From positions 1 to 43,493 of the forward strand of contig JALOBM010000015.1 of the NCBI GenBank assembly GCA_023228285.1: a stretch of DNA of 43,493 nucleotides. Reading direction: 5' to 3'. The notes below the pieces were generated by a model. The model did not search any database. It was not told the origin of the DNA and worked only from the letters and a program-made list of their open reading frames with translations. A program made the translations under genes and the position numbers. Shown here piece by piece: positions 33,726-42,990 of this stretch (position 1 is its first letter; every line of letters starts with the position of its first letter). The stretch comes from Candidatus Cloacimonadota bacterium (GTDB taxonomy: Bacteria > Cloacimonadota > Cloacimonadia > Cloacimonadales > Cloacimonadaceae).

Positions 33726-35052
33726 AAGAATCTCGCTATGCCTGACGATACTGCTGCTATGCATGGGAGTCGCAGCACAAGAACGCTTGCACATGCATAT
33801 TGATTATAGTCGTTTTCTCGGTACGGATAAGAACACTGTTCTGCTACTCGATTATCAAATCCCCTACCGCTCCCTGATATTTATAGCAAAGAATAACGCC
33901 TATTTTGCTGAAGTGGATGTGGAAGTACAGATATCAAACCAGGACTCAGTGGTCTATACTCAGAGTATTACCGACAATATCGGCATCAGCAGCAAACACG
34001 ACGCACTATCCACACAAAAATCGTATCTGAACCGCATGAGCTTCATGCTGGATCCGCATAGTTATACCCTCAGTTTCAAGGCTGTGGACGTAAACAGCAA
34101 CAAAAGCTTCATCTACAGCTTTGAAATCGACGCTCTACCCACCGATACCCGCATCAGCGATGTGGAACTAAACAGCCGGGTATATGCCGATAGCAGCTCC
34201 TTTCTGCAGAAGTTTCGGCGCAATGGCAAAGTCTTCGAATCCCTGCCATCAATAATTCTAAACCGGGAATACCACGATAACGCTCACATCTATTTTGAGA
34301 TATATACTCCAGAAGAAGAAATGGGAATGGCACAACTATTGATATTAAGTTTAGAGCATAAAGACGAGCTGGTGATGGATGAGTATATGGATATTGTTCC
34401 CCACAATCCCAGTGAAGGGATTAGCCTGAAGATCCCGCTGGAAGACCTAAAAGCCGGGATATATGAGGGTACTATCAGCTTGCAAGCTGGAGAATCCACA
34501 ATCAGCCGAAGCTTCGACTTTGTGATCTCCGAGGAAGTGGAATTGATGCTGAGCCTCTTCCCCGATACCGAGGATGAATATGGACTGATGCGCTATTTTA
34601 TGGCCAGCAAATTGCCTTCAAACTGGGATGCCATGAACGAGGAGGCAAAGCGCAGACACATTACGAACTTTTGGAAGACCATGGCCACTAGCACCGGAAT
34701 GAGCGAACAGAATGTCATCGATCTGGTGCATGAACGCGTGGACCATGCAAATACATACTACTCATCCCTCAAACCCGGTTGGACCTCCGATATGGGCAGA
34801 ATCTATATTCGCAACGGAGCCCCTTCAGACATCGAAAAAGGTACCAGCTCGGATGAAAGCCGCTTTGTCCGCAAGGATTACCAGATCTGGAAGTACTCCA
34901 GCGGAAACCGTGCCGTTTACGTATTCATAGATATTCAAATGAACAACAACTACCGCCTGATATATGTTTCCGGAGATGATATGGAAGTATCCAATCCGGA
35001 TTGGCTGAGATTTCTTGGCGAAGACTTCGATACCAGTCTCCTGAGAAACTAA
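33706..35052 (+). CDS. Exported GWxTD-domain protein, second of a pair
   Basis: The protein has 448 residues. A signal peptide (MSTSIIKRISLCLTILLLCMGVAAQ) is followed by a beta-sandwich-rich body of about 260 residues. The GWxTD domain begins near residue 280 (DEYGLMRYFMASKLPSNWDAM) and has GWTSDMGRIYIRNGAPSDI at about 357, followed by YQIWKYSSGNRAVYVFIDI. The first gene's product has the same final domain but a different body, so the pair is paralogous in part only. The start overlaps the upstream gene by 20 bp. It ends 16 bp before the convergent yraN-like gene. Function unknown; an envelope role is likely. Confidence 0.85.
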   Translation: MSTSIIKRISLCLTILLLCMGVAAQERLHMHIDYSRFLGTDKNTVLLLDYQIPYRSLIFIAKNNAYFAEVDVEVQISNQDSVVYTQSITDNIGISSKHDALSTQKSYLNRMSFMLDPHSYTLSFKAVDVNSNKSFIYSFEIDALPTDTRISDVELNSRVYADSSSFLQKFRRNGKVFESLPSIILNREYHDNAHIYFEIYTPEEEMGMAQLLILSLEHKDELVMDEYMDIVPHNPSEGISLKIPLEDLKAGIYEGTISLQAGESTISRSFDFVISEEVELMLSLFPDTEDEYGLMRYFMASKLPSNWDAMNEEAKRRHITNFWKTMATSTGMSEQNVIDLVHERVDHANTYYSSLKPGWTSDMGRIYIRNGAPSDIEKGTSSDESRFVRKDYQIWKYSSGNRAVYVFIDIQMNNNYRLIYVSGDDMEVSNPDWLRFLGEDFDTSLLRN

Positions 35053-35068
35053 GTAGTGACTTGATGAG

Positions 35069-35455
35069 TTACTGGTCTGCAATCGGAAGAAATGCATCAG
35101 GGAAGTGATGGATACTAAACTCCTCATTTCTGGCATTAAAGAGCAAGACAATTACATCAAACCGAGTATTGAACTTGTCATATTGAGGATTTTGCTTACA
35201 ATATACTTGTGCAACTCTGGAAATATGCTTCTGTTTGGTATATGAGACATTGTCCAGAGCGGTTTGAATAGAGTGATAGGAACGTGTTTTTACTTCGACA
35301 AATATGAGGTGTTGATTTTTTTCTACGATGATATCAATCTCGCCTTGTTTAACTCGAAAGTTTCTGCAAAGCACATTGTAGCCGTTTGTTACGAGATAAT
35401 CAACGGCTAGGGTTTCTCCTGTTCGGGCCAGTTCCTGGTTTAAACTTTGTTTCAT
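35069..35455 (-). CDS. yraN: YraN/UPF0102 family nuclease-fold protein
   Basis: The 128-residue protein has the usual family length and the core PD-(D/E)XK-type motifs: TGETLAVDYLVTNGYNVLCRNFR, then GEIDIIVEKNQHLIFVEVKTR with Asp, Glu and Lys of the nuclease fold, then KQKHISRVAQVYC. The family is widespread and related to Holliday-junction resolvases, but its activity has not been firmly shown. The ribosome binding site (TTGAG) is weak. It is convergent with the second GWxTD gene and divergent from the YjbH-like gene. Confidence 0.9.
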   Translation of the reverse strand: MKQSLNQELARTGETLAVDYLVTNGYNVLCRNFRVKQGEIDIIVEKNQHLIFVEVKTRSYHSIQTALDNVSYTKQKHISRVAQVYCKQNPQYDKFNTRFDVIVLLFNARNEEFSIHHFPDAFLPIADQ

Positions 35456-35471
35456 GGACTCAAGAAAAAGC

Positions 35472-35499
35472 TTGACGTATAAATTGTCAATGATATTGA
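35472..35499 (+). promoter_or_regulatory. Promoter of the YjbH-like gene
   Basis: TTGACG (35472-35477) and TATTGA (35494-35499) are 16 bp apart. TTGAC and GTCAA (35486-35490) form a small inverted repeat over the spacer, as at 3482-3508. Confidence 0.55.
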
Positions 35500-35541
35500 A
35501 GGATACATGAATAGACTAATCACCGAAAGGTGGAGGGAAGT

Positions 35542-36726
35542 ATGAAAAAAGTTATATTGAGTGTAATCGTTATCGCGACGATGTTTGGCCTCTTGCAGGC
35601 AGCGCCTTTTCAGACGCTTGGCATGTTGCGTACTCCGGATGCCTATGTATTACCACATAAGGCAGCAGAGTTTATGTTGGCCGGTTATTATCGTGACATT
35701 GCAATGCCTGTGGAATACGACGGCTTTGTCCCCTACATGATGGCCGGAGTAGGTCTCTTTAACCGCTTGGAACTAGGTTTGTTCGTGGGCGACAAAGTTG
35801 AAGATGAACCCTTGGTATATTTTTTGAATTTAAAATTTAAGGTACTGCAGGAGACTCCGCGTATTCCGCAGATTTCTGTAGGTATGGACAATATCCTGTC
35901 TCCGATGACTAATCACAGAGTTCAGGACATGGTTCCTGGTGATGACTTCTATACTCACCCGGACAAAGCAGGATACGAGAACTATTCGCCTTATGCAGTT
36001 GCATCAAAGCAGGCAGTACTTTTCGGTATCCCATGGATGTTCAACCTCGGGATCGGTTCAAACCGTTTCGTAGGTCAAGCAGGACGTGCCCGTAGGTTCA
36101 ATGGTCTGTTTATGTCTGCTGAATTGTCTCCGATCAGAAACCTTGCCCTGCAAGGTGAATTCGACGGTCATGAATTCAACGCTGGCGTCAAATACAGCTG
36201 GAAGAACTGGGGCGTCAAGGTTGGAGCACAAGCTCTGGAAGACCTCACTAAGGACAATGGTTACGAAGACAACCTGAGAATTGCATTTGCTCTCTCTTAC
36301 CTCTTCGACAAATATGCCGAAGCACAGCGTCGTCCTGATCTGAAGCGTTATGCCGTGGATAGCGATCTGGAAGAACCCTACCTTGTGGATTCTGGTACTC
36401 TGCCTCCTCAGGAAGGTATCATTATTCCTCCGACTGGTACAACCACTGATCCCACAGATCGCGAAGTAGTTATCATTCCTCCGCAAGAGACCAAACCCAA
36501 AACTGGCACTGGAGAAGTAGCTCTGGGTACATCCAGCTCCGGAACCACTCTGGAGACACCTGGTCTTACCGGTAGTGGCGGAAGCACATCCTATTCTCAG
36601 CTCTCTCCCGAAGTTCGGGATCTGCTGGAAGAGTTGAAGCAGTTGCGTGCTGAACGCGAGAAAGCCCAGAAGTCTCTTGATGATCTTCGTTCTTGGATTC
36701 AAGAGCTGAAAGCTGAACGGGATTAA
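35542..36726 (+). CDS. YjbH-like outer-membrane barrel protein with coiled-coil tail
   Basis: The protein has 394 residues. The ATG at 35542 follows GGAGGGAAG and opens a signal peptide (MKKVILSVIVIATMFGLLQA). The mature start (PFQTLGMLRTPDAYVLPHKAAEFMLAGYYRD) resembles the start of YjbH-type barrels of exopolysaccharide systems (X-TP-S/D-A-Y-V-L-P). Alternating strands run to about residue 275. A Pro/Thr/Gly/Ser-rich linker (about 285-350) follows. The last 40 residues form a charged coiled coil (LLEELKQLRAEREKAQKSLDDLRSWIQEL). I infer an outer-membrane barrel with a periplasmic helical arm that could contact the peptidoglycan or the TPR protein encoded 140 bp downstream. A terminator separates the two genes. 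Confidence 0.7.
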   Translation: MKKVILSVIVIATMFGLLQAAPFQTLGMLRTPDAYVLPHKAAEFMLAGYYRDIAMPVEYDGFVPYMMAGVGLFNRLELGLFVGDKVEDEPLVYFLNLKFKVLQETPRIPQISVGMDNILSPMTNHRVQDMVPGDDFYTHPDKAGYENYSPYAVASKQAVLFGIPWMFNLGIGSNRFVGQAGRARRFNGLFMSAELSPIRNLALQGEFDGHEFNAGVKYSWKNWGVKVGAQALEDLTKDNGYEDNLRIAFALSYLFDKYAEAQRRPDLKRYAVDSDLEEPYLVDSGTLPPQEGIIIPPTGTTTDPTDREVVIIPPQETKPKTGTGEVALGTSSSGTTLETPGLTGSGGSTSYSQLSPEVRDLLEELKQLRAEREKAQKSLDDLRSWIQELKAERD

Positions 36727-36782
36727 AGCATACATATAACATAGCGGTGGAACGTAGGATTCATACTTTCCTATGTTGAAGC

Positions 36783-36821
36783 AGTACGCCAGGGTGCAAG
36801 CTGTATCCTGGCGTGCTTTTA
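36783..36821 (+). terminator. Intrinsic terminator after the YjbH-like gene
   Basis: AGTACGCCAGG (36783-36793) pairs with CCTGGCGTGCT (36807-36817) over 11 bp, including one T-G pair, followed by TTTTATT. Confidence 0.9.
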
Positions 36822-36865
36822 TTCACTGCAAATTAACTTAATGAGAGTCTAAAGTGAGCGGGGTT

Positions 36866-39800
36866 ATGAAAAAGAATTTTATTGTGTTTTTGCTCCTTAT
36901 GTTTGGGTTGACTTGCTTTTCTTATTTATCTGCCCAGACCATTGAGTACGACGAGAATGTGACTGTTGAGCAGCTACAAGAAGAAATCCGCATTCAGAGG
37001 CAGGAATTGCGAAAAGTCGCCAAAGAATTCTTGGTTGACGCGCTTCCGAGTGTCATTGAATTGAACCCTGCGCAAGCAAATGCAGAGTTACAAGAATTCA
37101 GCAGTACATTAAGCTTGCTGGGTGACAACGATGTCTTGTATCTTTTGGGGCATATGTATGCCAGAGCAGGTGAGAATGACAGAGCTATTTCCATATTCGA
37201 CTCACTCCTGAAGACAGATCTGAATTATGGTGCACGCAAAATGCTCAATATTGTGTTGTACCGCAAACTGACCGAACTCCTGCAAGCCGGAGAGCGTCAG
37301 ACAGCCAGAGACTATTTGAGCGCCATCGTTTTTGATAACTACAATACAGAGCAGTATTTCCCTGCTTATCTTTATCTCTACTCGGATCTAGGCACAGATA
37401 GTAAACATTTTGATGACGTATCAAATCTTATAATGCGCTACAACGGAAACCGGGAGATCGTCTTGAACGCGCTTCTGCCGCTAAAACAGAACGTTCTGAA
37501 CCGTTTAAACTCATTTGACATAGACACGTTTTATCAATCACCCAGCAAAGCAGCATTAAAAGACTTGTCAGGGCAGATTGATCAGATCAAATTGGATATT
37601 ACAGCCATCTACAACGAAATAATCGGCATGGAAGGAATTCTCTTCCTGGATACCATTATTGAAAACTATGACATAGAAATGAGCGGTTTGGATGAGTTAA
37701 AGCACTTGATGACAGATTATGCCAATGCCTCCATCGGTTCTGAAGAATTTCTTATACCCGCCATGAAGTACATTGAAGCTTCAAAGCAAAGTCTGGCTTT
37801 CTATGATCGGGTATTAAAACAGTTTGACCTGGTGTTATCGCAGAACTTCCTGAAGCTTAGCACCGAAGCGACCTCAGATACCGAAGTTTATACCGGCGAT
37901 TTGTATCTGGATCGCATATTCCAAATCCAGATGATAATTACATCCTACGATGAGATAATCAAAGAGATCGACGAGCTATTAGCCAGCGGAGAGTTCCCGG
38001 AAAGCCACGATCGCCTCATGATGGAAAGAAATGAGGCCATGAGAAGTAAAGCTGAAGCTGAAGTATTACATCAGAAATATGTGAGTGATGTACACAACCT
38101 GGATGCTCAGGAAGGTGAAGCCCTGTTGGAAATCCTGGATGAATACTATGCTCTATTAGCGGAAAAGAAGCAGTTGGATGACACTGCCACTGATTATGAA
38201 AACTATGTATTAAGCCTCTCCAATACTATGTATGATGAGGATTTCCGCAACAGTATCCGCCCCATGATCGCCTCCCAGATCAGTGACGTAGCTTTATCTA
38301 CACAACGGGATGCGGTTTATAATGAAGGCTGGGATGAGACTCTTACTGCAATGGATTTCATCACCCTGCAGATGTCTTACCGCAGCTTGATGGCGGTTTA
38401 CCAGAAGTACCTGGAAGCTCAGATCTATCTTACTGAGGAAGAACAGGAAGAACACAAAGCATATTGGCGCTCCGAACAGCTGAAACTGATCGGCGAGATC
38501 AATACTTTCCTGGCAAACAATCCTGATTTTAGTTCGATTGACCAGCCCGGTGGCAATCAATTAGTAGGTACTGCCGATCTTTATTACTATTTAGCAGAGT
38601 TGCAGTACTACGCCATTCCCGAGGATCTGAATCCCGCATTGGTCAGTTATCGCAAGGCCCTGGAGTTGGATCCCAATCTGCCGAACCGGGATTTAGCCTT
38701 ATACAATATCGCTTTTATTACCAGCGAATTGAAACGTATGGAAGTAAGCAACAACAAGATCACCTTCCGTAATACCGCTGGATTTGATGATGTTGCACCA
38801 GCCAATTCGCTGTATAGTGAAGCCAATTTCAGCGAAGCTCTAGCTGCTTTACAAGAGATTGTCCGAGATTTCCCGGATTCCAAAGTCTATGAGGAATCCG
38901 TATATCGCCTAGGCTTGCTCAATTTCAGTTTTTCCACCGACTCTGATAATCCCGAGCTCTATCGCGACAGAGCCATCGGATACTTCGATCAGATCGTAGC
39001 AAACTCCAAGAGCCCTCTCTACTACGATGCCCTATATCAAAGAGGATGGGTACGCCTCAATAGCTTTGCCGAGCAAGACCTGCGTATGGCTATGAACGAC
39101 TTTATGGAATTGTTGAAAGCTTCCGAATCCGGTTTGATCACCGATAAGCAGCTTGCCGCAGACTACTGTTCTGATGCCGTGGACAACATCGCCTACTGCC
39201 TGATCGCTCTGGACGGAACTGATTTCAGCTCGCTCTCGCGGGGTATTGCCGAATTGCAGCGCGTTTTTGACGGTTATAGCAACGAGCAAATAGTTCAAAA
39301 AGTTTTGGATCGTTCTACTCAACTGAAACTGAACATGAACGCTTCACTGCAAGCGATAGACTTCTTACAGTTCAGGATCGATACTGCACCAATGGCACTG
39401 ATAAACCCCGTCCTGCAGGACTCTATCCTCTTCCTGTACCACAACTCCGGCCAGAATCTGCGTGAAGGCGAAGACCTGGATCAGATTACTCAGAACATCT
39501 ATCAAAAAATCATCAACAACTACAGCCATGATTCTCAATGGTACAGCCAAAATAAAGATAAAGACATCAGCCGCCAAATGAGCATAGTAGATAATGCTTA
39601 CACTCAACGCGGTTTCAGATTGTACAATAACTTCGTGAATTCAATTAACCGCGAGAACCTCACTGCTTACGAAAACCATTTGCGTGTTTACAAGGAATTC
39701 GCTCAATTGCACAATCCCGATTATGAAGCCGACAGTGCATCATCAGATAGTCTGATTGTAACAGCATATTCTGTGCTGGCGGATCGTACTCAGGATATTC

Positions 39801-42700
39801 ATGACATCAATTCAGCCATAAAGAAGCTCTATGATTATAACGATAAGCATCCTCAAAACAGCCAATTCTACGAAAATGAAGAATTGGCTATGATATATGC
39901 CCGCAATGCTTATGCCACAACTATGGATTTGATGGCAAGCAATGAATATACTGTAGAGGAAGGTGCTCCGGCAAATGAAGACGAAGCTTTTGCAGTTTTG
40001 AAGAACTGCGCGGACAGATATTTGAAGGTTAGCAATCAGGATCGCTTCAAAACTCCCGAAAGAATGACGAACGCTCTGGATGTTATCCTGCTCTTGGGAG
40101 ACATTCAATTTGGCCGTGAAAAGTATCCTGACGCCATTGCTCTATACCAGCAAGCCTTGGAATACGAAGATTTGACGACGGACTCCGACAAACGTGACAC
40201 CTACCTGAAACTTGCCGAAATGAGTATTCGCCAGGAACGTTTTGCAGATGCTGAAAGCTGGTTCCGCAAAGCTCTACCGCTGGCTGAGAGTGATGAAGAC
40301 AGAGCCAATATCAACCAGGATATTTTGGTTCAAATTCAAAACAGCTTCGAGACTGCCTCTGGCTCCGGTGATTTTCTTACTGAAGCCAATGAACGCCTGA
40401 GACTGGCAGCAGAGATGGATCCCAGCCGCAGATTGGAGATCCTGGGGCAGAAGAACGAAGCCGTGGAAGCCTTCAAGAAAGCCGGTGCATATCAGCAAGC
40501 CATCGACCTCTTGATGGAGCTGGCCGCCTCGGATACAGAGTTGGACGCCATCTACACTCGCTACAGCCAAGCCATAGACATTGCCGAATCTGAGACCATG
40601 ATGAACAATCCCACCCTGGCAGCGAGCTTGGAACAGGAGTTTATAGATGCTCATCCCGGCAGCAGTTACGCCTTCTTCCTACGCCTTGCCGCCATTTCCG
40701 CAAAAGCAGAAAATGCATCCCGCAGAACCGAAGCTGCCGAAGCTTATTTAGCTCTTTACGAAGAAGCACATGCCGGAAGTATTGACACCGAAGATGTGCC
40801 CGAAAGCAGCCTATTGGCAGACGCTATTCGCCTTTACAACCTGGAAGGAAACATCCCGACCGGTTATGCCTTGATGAATCGCTTTATCGAGACCTATCCC
40901 AATCACTCAGACACAGTACCTTATATGGAATACATGGCCAAGGGTTATTATGATCGAAAAGAAAACGAAGATTACAAGCGAATGGCCAAGGCGATATATG
41001 CCAAAGACCCCAGCAAAAACTCATATTATATGGACGTAGCCACTACGGAATTGCGAACCATTGCCCAGGAATTCGACGCTGCATACCTGAATCAGGATTT
41101 TGAAGGTGCCTTTGCTGCTCGCGATCGTTACCGCAGCCTGGAGAACGCATACAAGAAAGAAGGTCTCAGTTTCCCGGAAGACATCCACGAGATATTCGCT
41201 GCCGTTCAACGTGAATACGACAAGATCCAAGAACGCAAAGCCTTCCTGGCAAACTATGATTCACGCCTTGAGGCCTTGGGAAGATCCTCCATCTTTACTC
41301 AGAGTCCCGCTCAACAAATCAGAGTGGTTGCTATTACAACCTGGGATAGTAACCTTGGTGGCGGCGACAATCGCATCAAGAAGTATATGAGCACTATCGA
41401 AGCAGAAGTGAACAAGGTTAGAACCCTTATTCGCCAAACTGCGGAGAGTGAGATCGACATGGACAACGATCGTCAGATCAAGGCGCTTGCTTTGATCGCA
41501 AGAATCTATGACCGTGGTGCAGAGGTAGTGGGCACCCAGATAGAGACCTTCTTCCGCATCACCACCCAGGGCAGATATTACCGCGAACAATGGGGTGAAA
41601 ATGCAGAAGCACAAATCCAAGGTTTCAAGATGCAAAATATTCAAGAGTACATCATAAACTCACTTACCTACAACAACCAGATATATACTCAATTCCATCT
41701 GGCAGGCTACCAAAATGCAATCACACAAGCAGCTAAAGACGCCCTCTTGAAATACAATCAGAGTGTTGAATACCGCAGTCAGGATTACGTGCTGGACAAC
41801 CAATGGCAACAGAATCTGGATCCAGCCGCAACTACTGTTAATTTCAGCAGAATCCAGAGTCCGAAGGGGCAAAGCCTTGGACGCACCACAATTCCTTCAA
41901 ACAACACTTTGAATGTGACACGCAGTTTCAATATGGATCTGGAACCAAACTTCGCCTATCTGCACATATCATTCCCCTTGGGTATCCAAGTAAAGCTGAA
42001 TGGAAGTGTGGTAAATTCTTCCTGGGTGGTAATAGACACTCTGGAAGCAGGCAAACCCGCCAGCACGCTCTATAGCTTCATTATTCCCGGAGAGATGTTT
42101 GCCCGCGGTAGCAATGTGTTTGAACTGTCCTTGGAAAACAGCAGCGCCGATGAACAACAAGCTGCCCTTGCCTTGCAGACCATGACCAGTCTGCAACGAA
42201 TCCGGGAAAACATCCCACCTGTAGTGAAAAACATCTTCACAAACTCCGGATGGAGAATAATCACCAGCGATCCGGATACTGGCGAAGAAAGCTCCAGTTA
42301 TGCGGCAGATGCCTCAGAATGGAATATAACCTGGGACAATCTGGTAAACATGGAACCAAATGCAGCCCGCCCAATTTGGGTTTCCGAACTTGAAGGTCCG
42401 GTAAACGATCTGGTGTTTGAAACAGATTTTATGCTGGATTCGGAATTCAAAGAAGGTATCATAGAATTTATTGCTCCTGAAGCCGTGACAGTATATCTGA
42501 ACGGATCAGAGATTGGTAGTGCAATTTTCGATTACGATCCGGACCCCCTCGAGATATACAAAGGCGAGGTCCTCATAAACGCAAGTCACGTAGTAAATGG
42601 TCGAAATGTGTTACGTTTCGAGGTATCCAATAGCTCGGTTTACCGGGGCTTTTTGGCAAAGATCACATATTCACAAGCAGGAAAGGAGGAAATCCGATGA
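36866..42700 (+). CDS. Giant exported TPR-repeat protein with two C-terminal jelly-roll-like modules
   Basis: The protein has 1944 residues with a signal peptide (MKKNFIVFLLLMFGLTCFSYLSAQ). I prefer the ATG at 36866; a GTG at 36854 is possible, and both have weak binding sites. Most of the chain is helical. TPR-like units are clearest at about 85-115 (VLYLLGHMYARAGENDRAISIFDSLL), 570-625, 647-735 and 1069-1150 (LLGDIQFGREKYPDAIALYQQALEY, then YLKLAEMSIRQERFADAESWFRKAL). Coiled-coil-like stretches lie between. Two beta-rich modules end the protein, about 1690-1760 (VKLNGSVV, then MFARGSNVFELSLENSS) and about 1850-1944 (VYLNGSEIG, then HVVNGRNVLRFEVSNSS); they resemble galactose-binding jelly-rolls. 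The next two genes overlap in ATGA steps. TPR proteins beside ExbB/TolQ motors occur in TonB-like and gliding systems. Confidence 0.85.
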   Translation: MKKNFIVFLLLMFGLTCFSYLSAQTIEYDENVTVEQLQEEIRIQRQELRKVAKEFLVDALPSVIELNPAQANAELQEFSSTLSLLGDNDVLYLLGHMYARAGENDRAISIFDSLLKTDLNYGARKMLNIVLYRKLTELLQAGERQTARDYLSAIVFDNYNTEQYFPAYLYLYSDLGTDSKHFDDVSNLIMRYNGNREIVLNALLPLKQNVLNRLNSFDIDTFYQSPSKAALKDLSGQIDQIKLDITAIYNEIIGMEGILFLDTIIENYDIEMSGLDELKHLMTDYANASIGSEEFLIPAMKYIEASKQSLAFYDRVLKQFDLVLSQNFLKLSTEATSDTEVYTGDLYLDRIFQIQMIITSYDEIIKEIDELLASGEFPESHDRLMMERNEAMRSKAEAEVLHQKYVSDVHNLDAQEGEALLEILDEYYALLAEKKQLDDTATDYENYVLSLSNTMYDEDFRNSIRPMIASQISDVALSTQRDAVYNEGWDETLTAMDFITLQMSYRSLMAVYQKYLEAQIYLTEEEQEEHKAYWRSEQLKLIGEINTFLANNPDFSSIDQPGGNQLVGTADLYYYLAELQYYAIPEDLNPALVSYRKALELDPNLPNRDLALYNIAFITSELKRMEVSNNKITFRNTAGFDDVAPANSLYSEANFSEALAALQEIVRDFPDSKVYEESVYRLGLLNFSFSTDSDNPELYRDRAIGYFDQIVANSKSPLYYDALYQRGWVRLNSFAEQDLRMAMNDFMELLKASESGLITDKQLAADYCSDAVDNIAYCLIALDGTDFSSLSRGIAELQRVFDGYSNEQIVQKVLDRSTQLKLNMNASLQAIDFLQFRIDTAPMALINPVLQDSILFLYHNSGQNLREGEDLDQITQNIYQKIINNYSHDSQWYSQNKDKDISRQMSIVDNAYTQRGFRLYNNFVNSINRENLTAYENHLRVYKEFAQLHNPDYEADSASSDSLIVTAYSVLADRTQDIHDINSAIKKLYDYNDKHPQNSQFYENEELAMIYARNAYATTMDLMASNEYTVEEGAPANEDEAFAVLKNCADRYLKVSNQDRFKTPERMTNALDVILLLGDIQFGREKYPDAIALYQQALEYEDLTTDSDKRDTYLKLAEMSIRQERFADAESWFRKALPLAESDEDRANINQDILVQIQNSFETASGSGDFLTEANERLRLAAEMDPSRRLEILGQKNEAVEAFKKAGAYQQAIDLLMELAASDTELDAIYTRYSQAIDIAESETMMNNPTLAASLEQEFIDAHPGSSYAFFLRLAAISAKAENASRRTEAAEAYLALYEEAHAGSIDTEDVPESSLLADAIRLYNLEGNIPTGYALMNRFIETYPNHSDTVPYMEYMAKGYYDRKENEDYKRMAKAIYAKDPSKNSYYMDVATTELRTIAQEFDAAYLNQDFEGAFAARDRYRSLENAYKKEGLSFPEDIHEIFAAVQREYDKIQERKAFLANYDSRLEALGRSSIFTQSPAQQIRVVAITTWDSNLGGGDNRIKKYMSTIEAEVNKVRTLIRQTAESEIDMDNDRQIKALALIARIYDRGAEVVGTQIETFFRITTQGRYYREQWGENAEAQIQGFKMQNIQEYIINSLTYNNQIYTQFHLAGYQNAITQAAKDALLKYNQSVEYRSQDYVLDNQWQQNLDPAATTVNFSRIQSPKGQSLGRTTIPSNNTLNVTRSFNMDLEPNFAYLHISFPLGIQVKLNGSVVNSSWVVIDTLEAGKPASTLYSFIIPGEMFARGSNVFELSLENSSADEQQAALALQTMTSLQRIRENIPPVVKNIFTNSGWRIITSDPDTGEESSSYAADASEWNITWDNLVNMEPNAARPIWVSELEGPVNDLVFETDFMLDSEFKEGIIEFIAPEAVTVYLNGSEIGSAIFDYDPDPLEIYKGEVLINASHVVNGRNVLRFEVSNSSVYRGFLAKITYSQAGKEEIR

Positions 42701-42990
42701 AGAAACACCTGTTGATGGTAATTGTGCTTAGCCTCCTGGCAGGAGTGCTACTGGCACAACAGGCGAATCCTCAACCCACGACCGGTCCCATCCGCAATGC
42801 AGAAGGGATATTGGTTGATACAGAAGTCATTGAAATTCGAGTTGAAGCCATGGCACCGGTATCCGGTATCTACAAGTCAAAGTCCGACACTTTCCAAGCA
42901 ACCGGTAAGTACCGTTTTGTAATAGACGACAGAATCGTTCAAGAGAACAGTGAAATACTACTAAATAAATGGCTTAAGGAGTCAAAATGA
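42697..42990 (+). CDS. Small exported protein between the TPR and ExbB-like genes
   Basis: The protein has 97 residues with a signal peptide (MKKHLLMVIVLSLLAGVLLAQQ), leaving a mature chain of about 76 residues. The mature part contains VIEIRVEAMAPVSGIYKSKSDTFQ and a Glu/Lys-rich helix at the end. I do not recognise a family. AGGAGG precedes its ATG. It overlaps both neighbours by 4 bp and so is tightly coupled to them. Its position suggests a periplasmic partner of the proton-channel protein. Confidence 0.75.
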   Translation: MKKHLLMVIVLSLLAGVLLAQQANPQPTTGPIRNAEGILVDTEVIEIRVEAMAPVSGIYKSKSDTFQATGKYRFVIDDRIVQENSEILLNKWLKESK

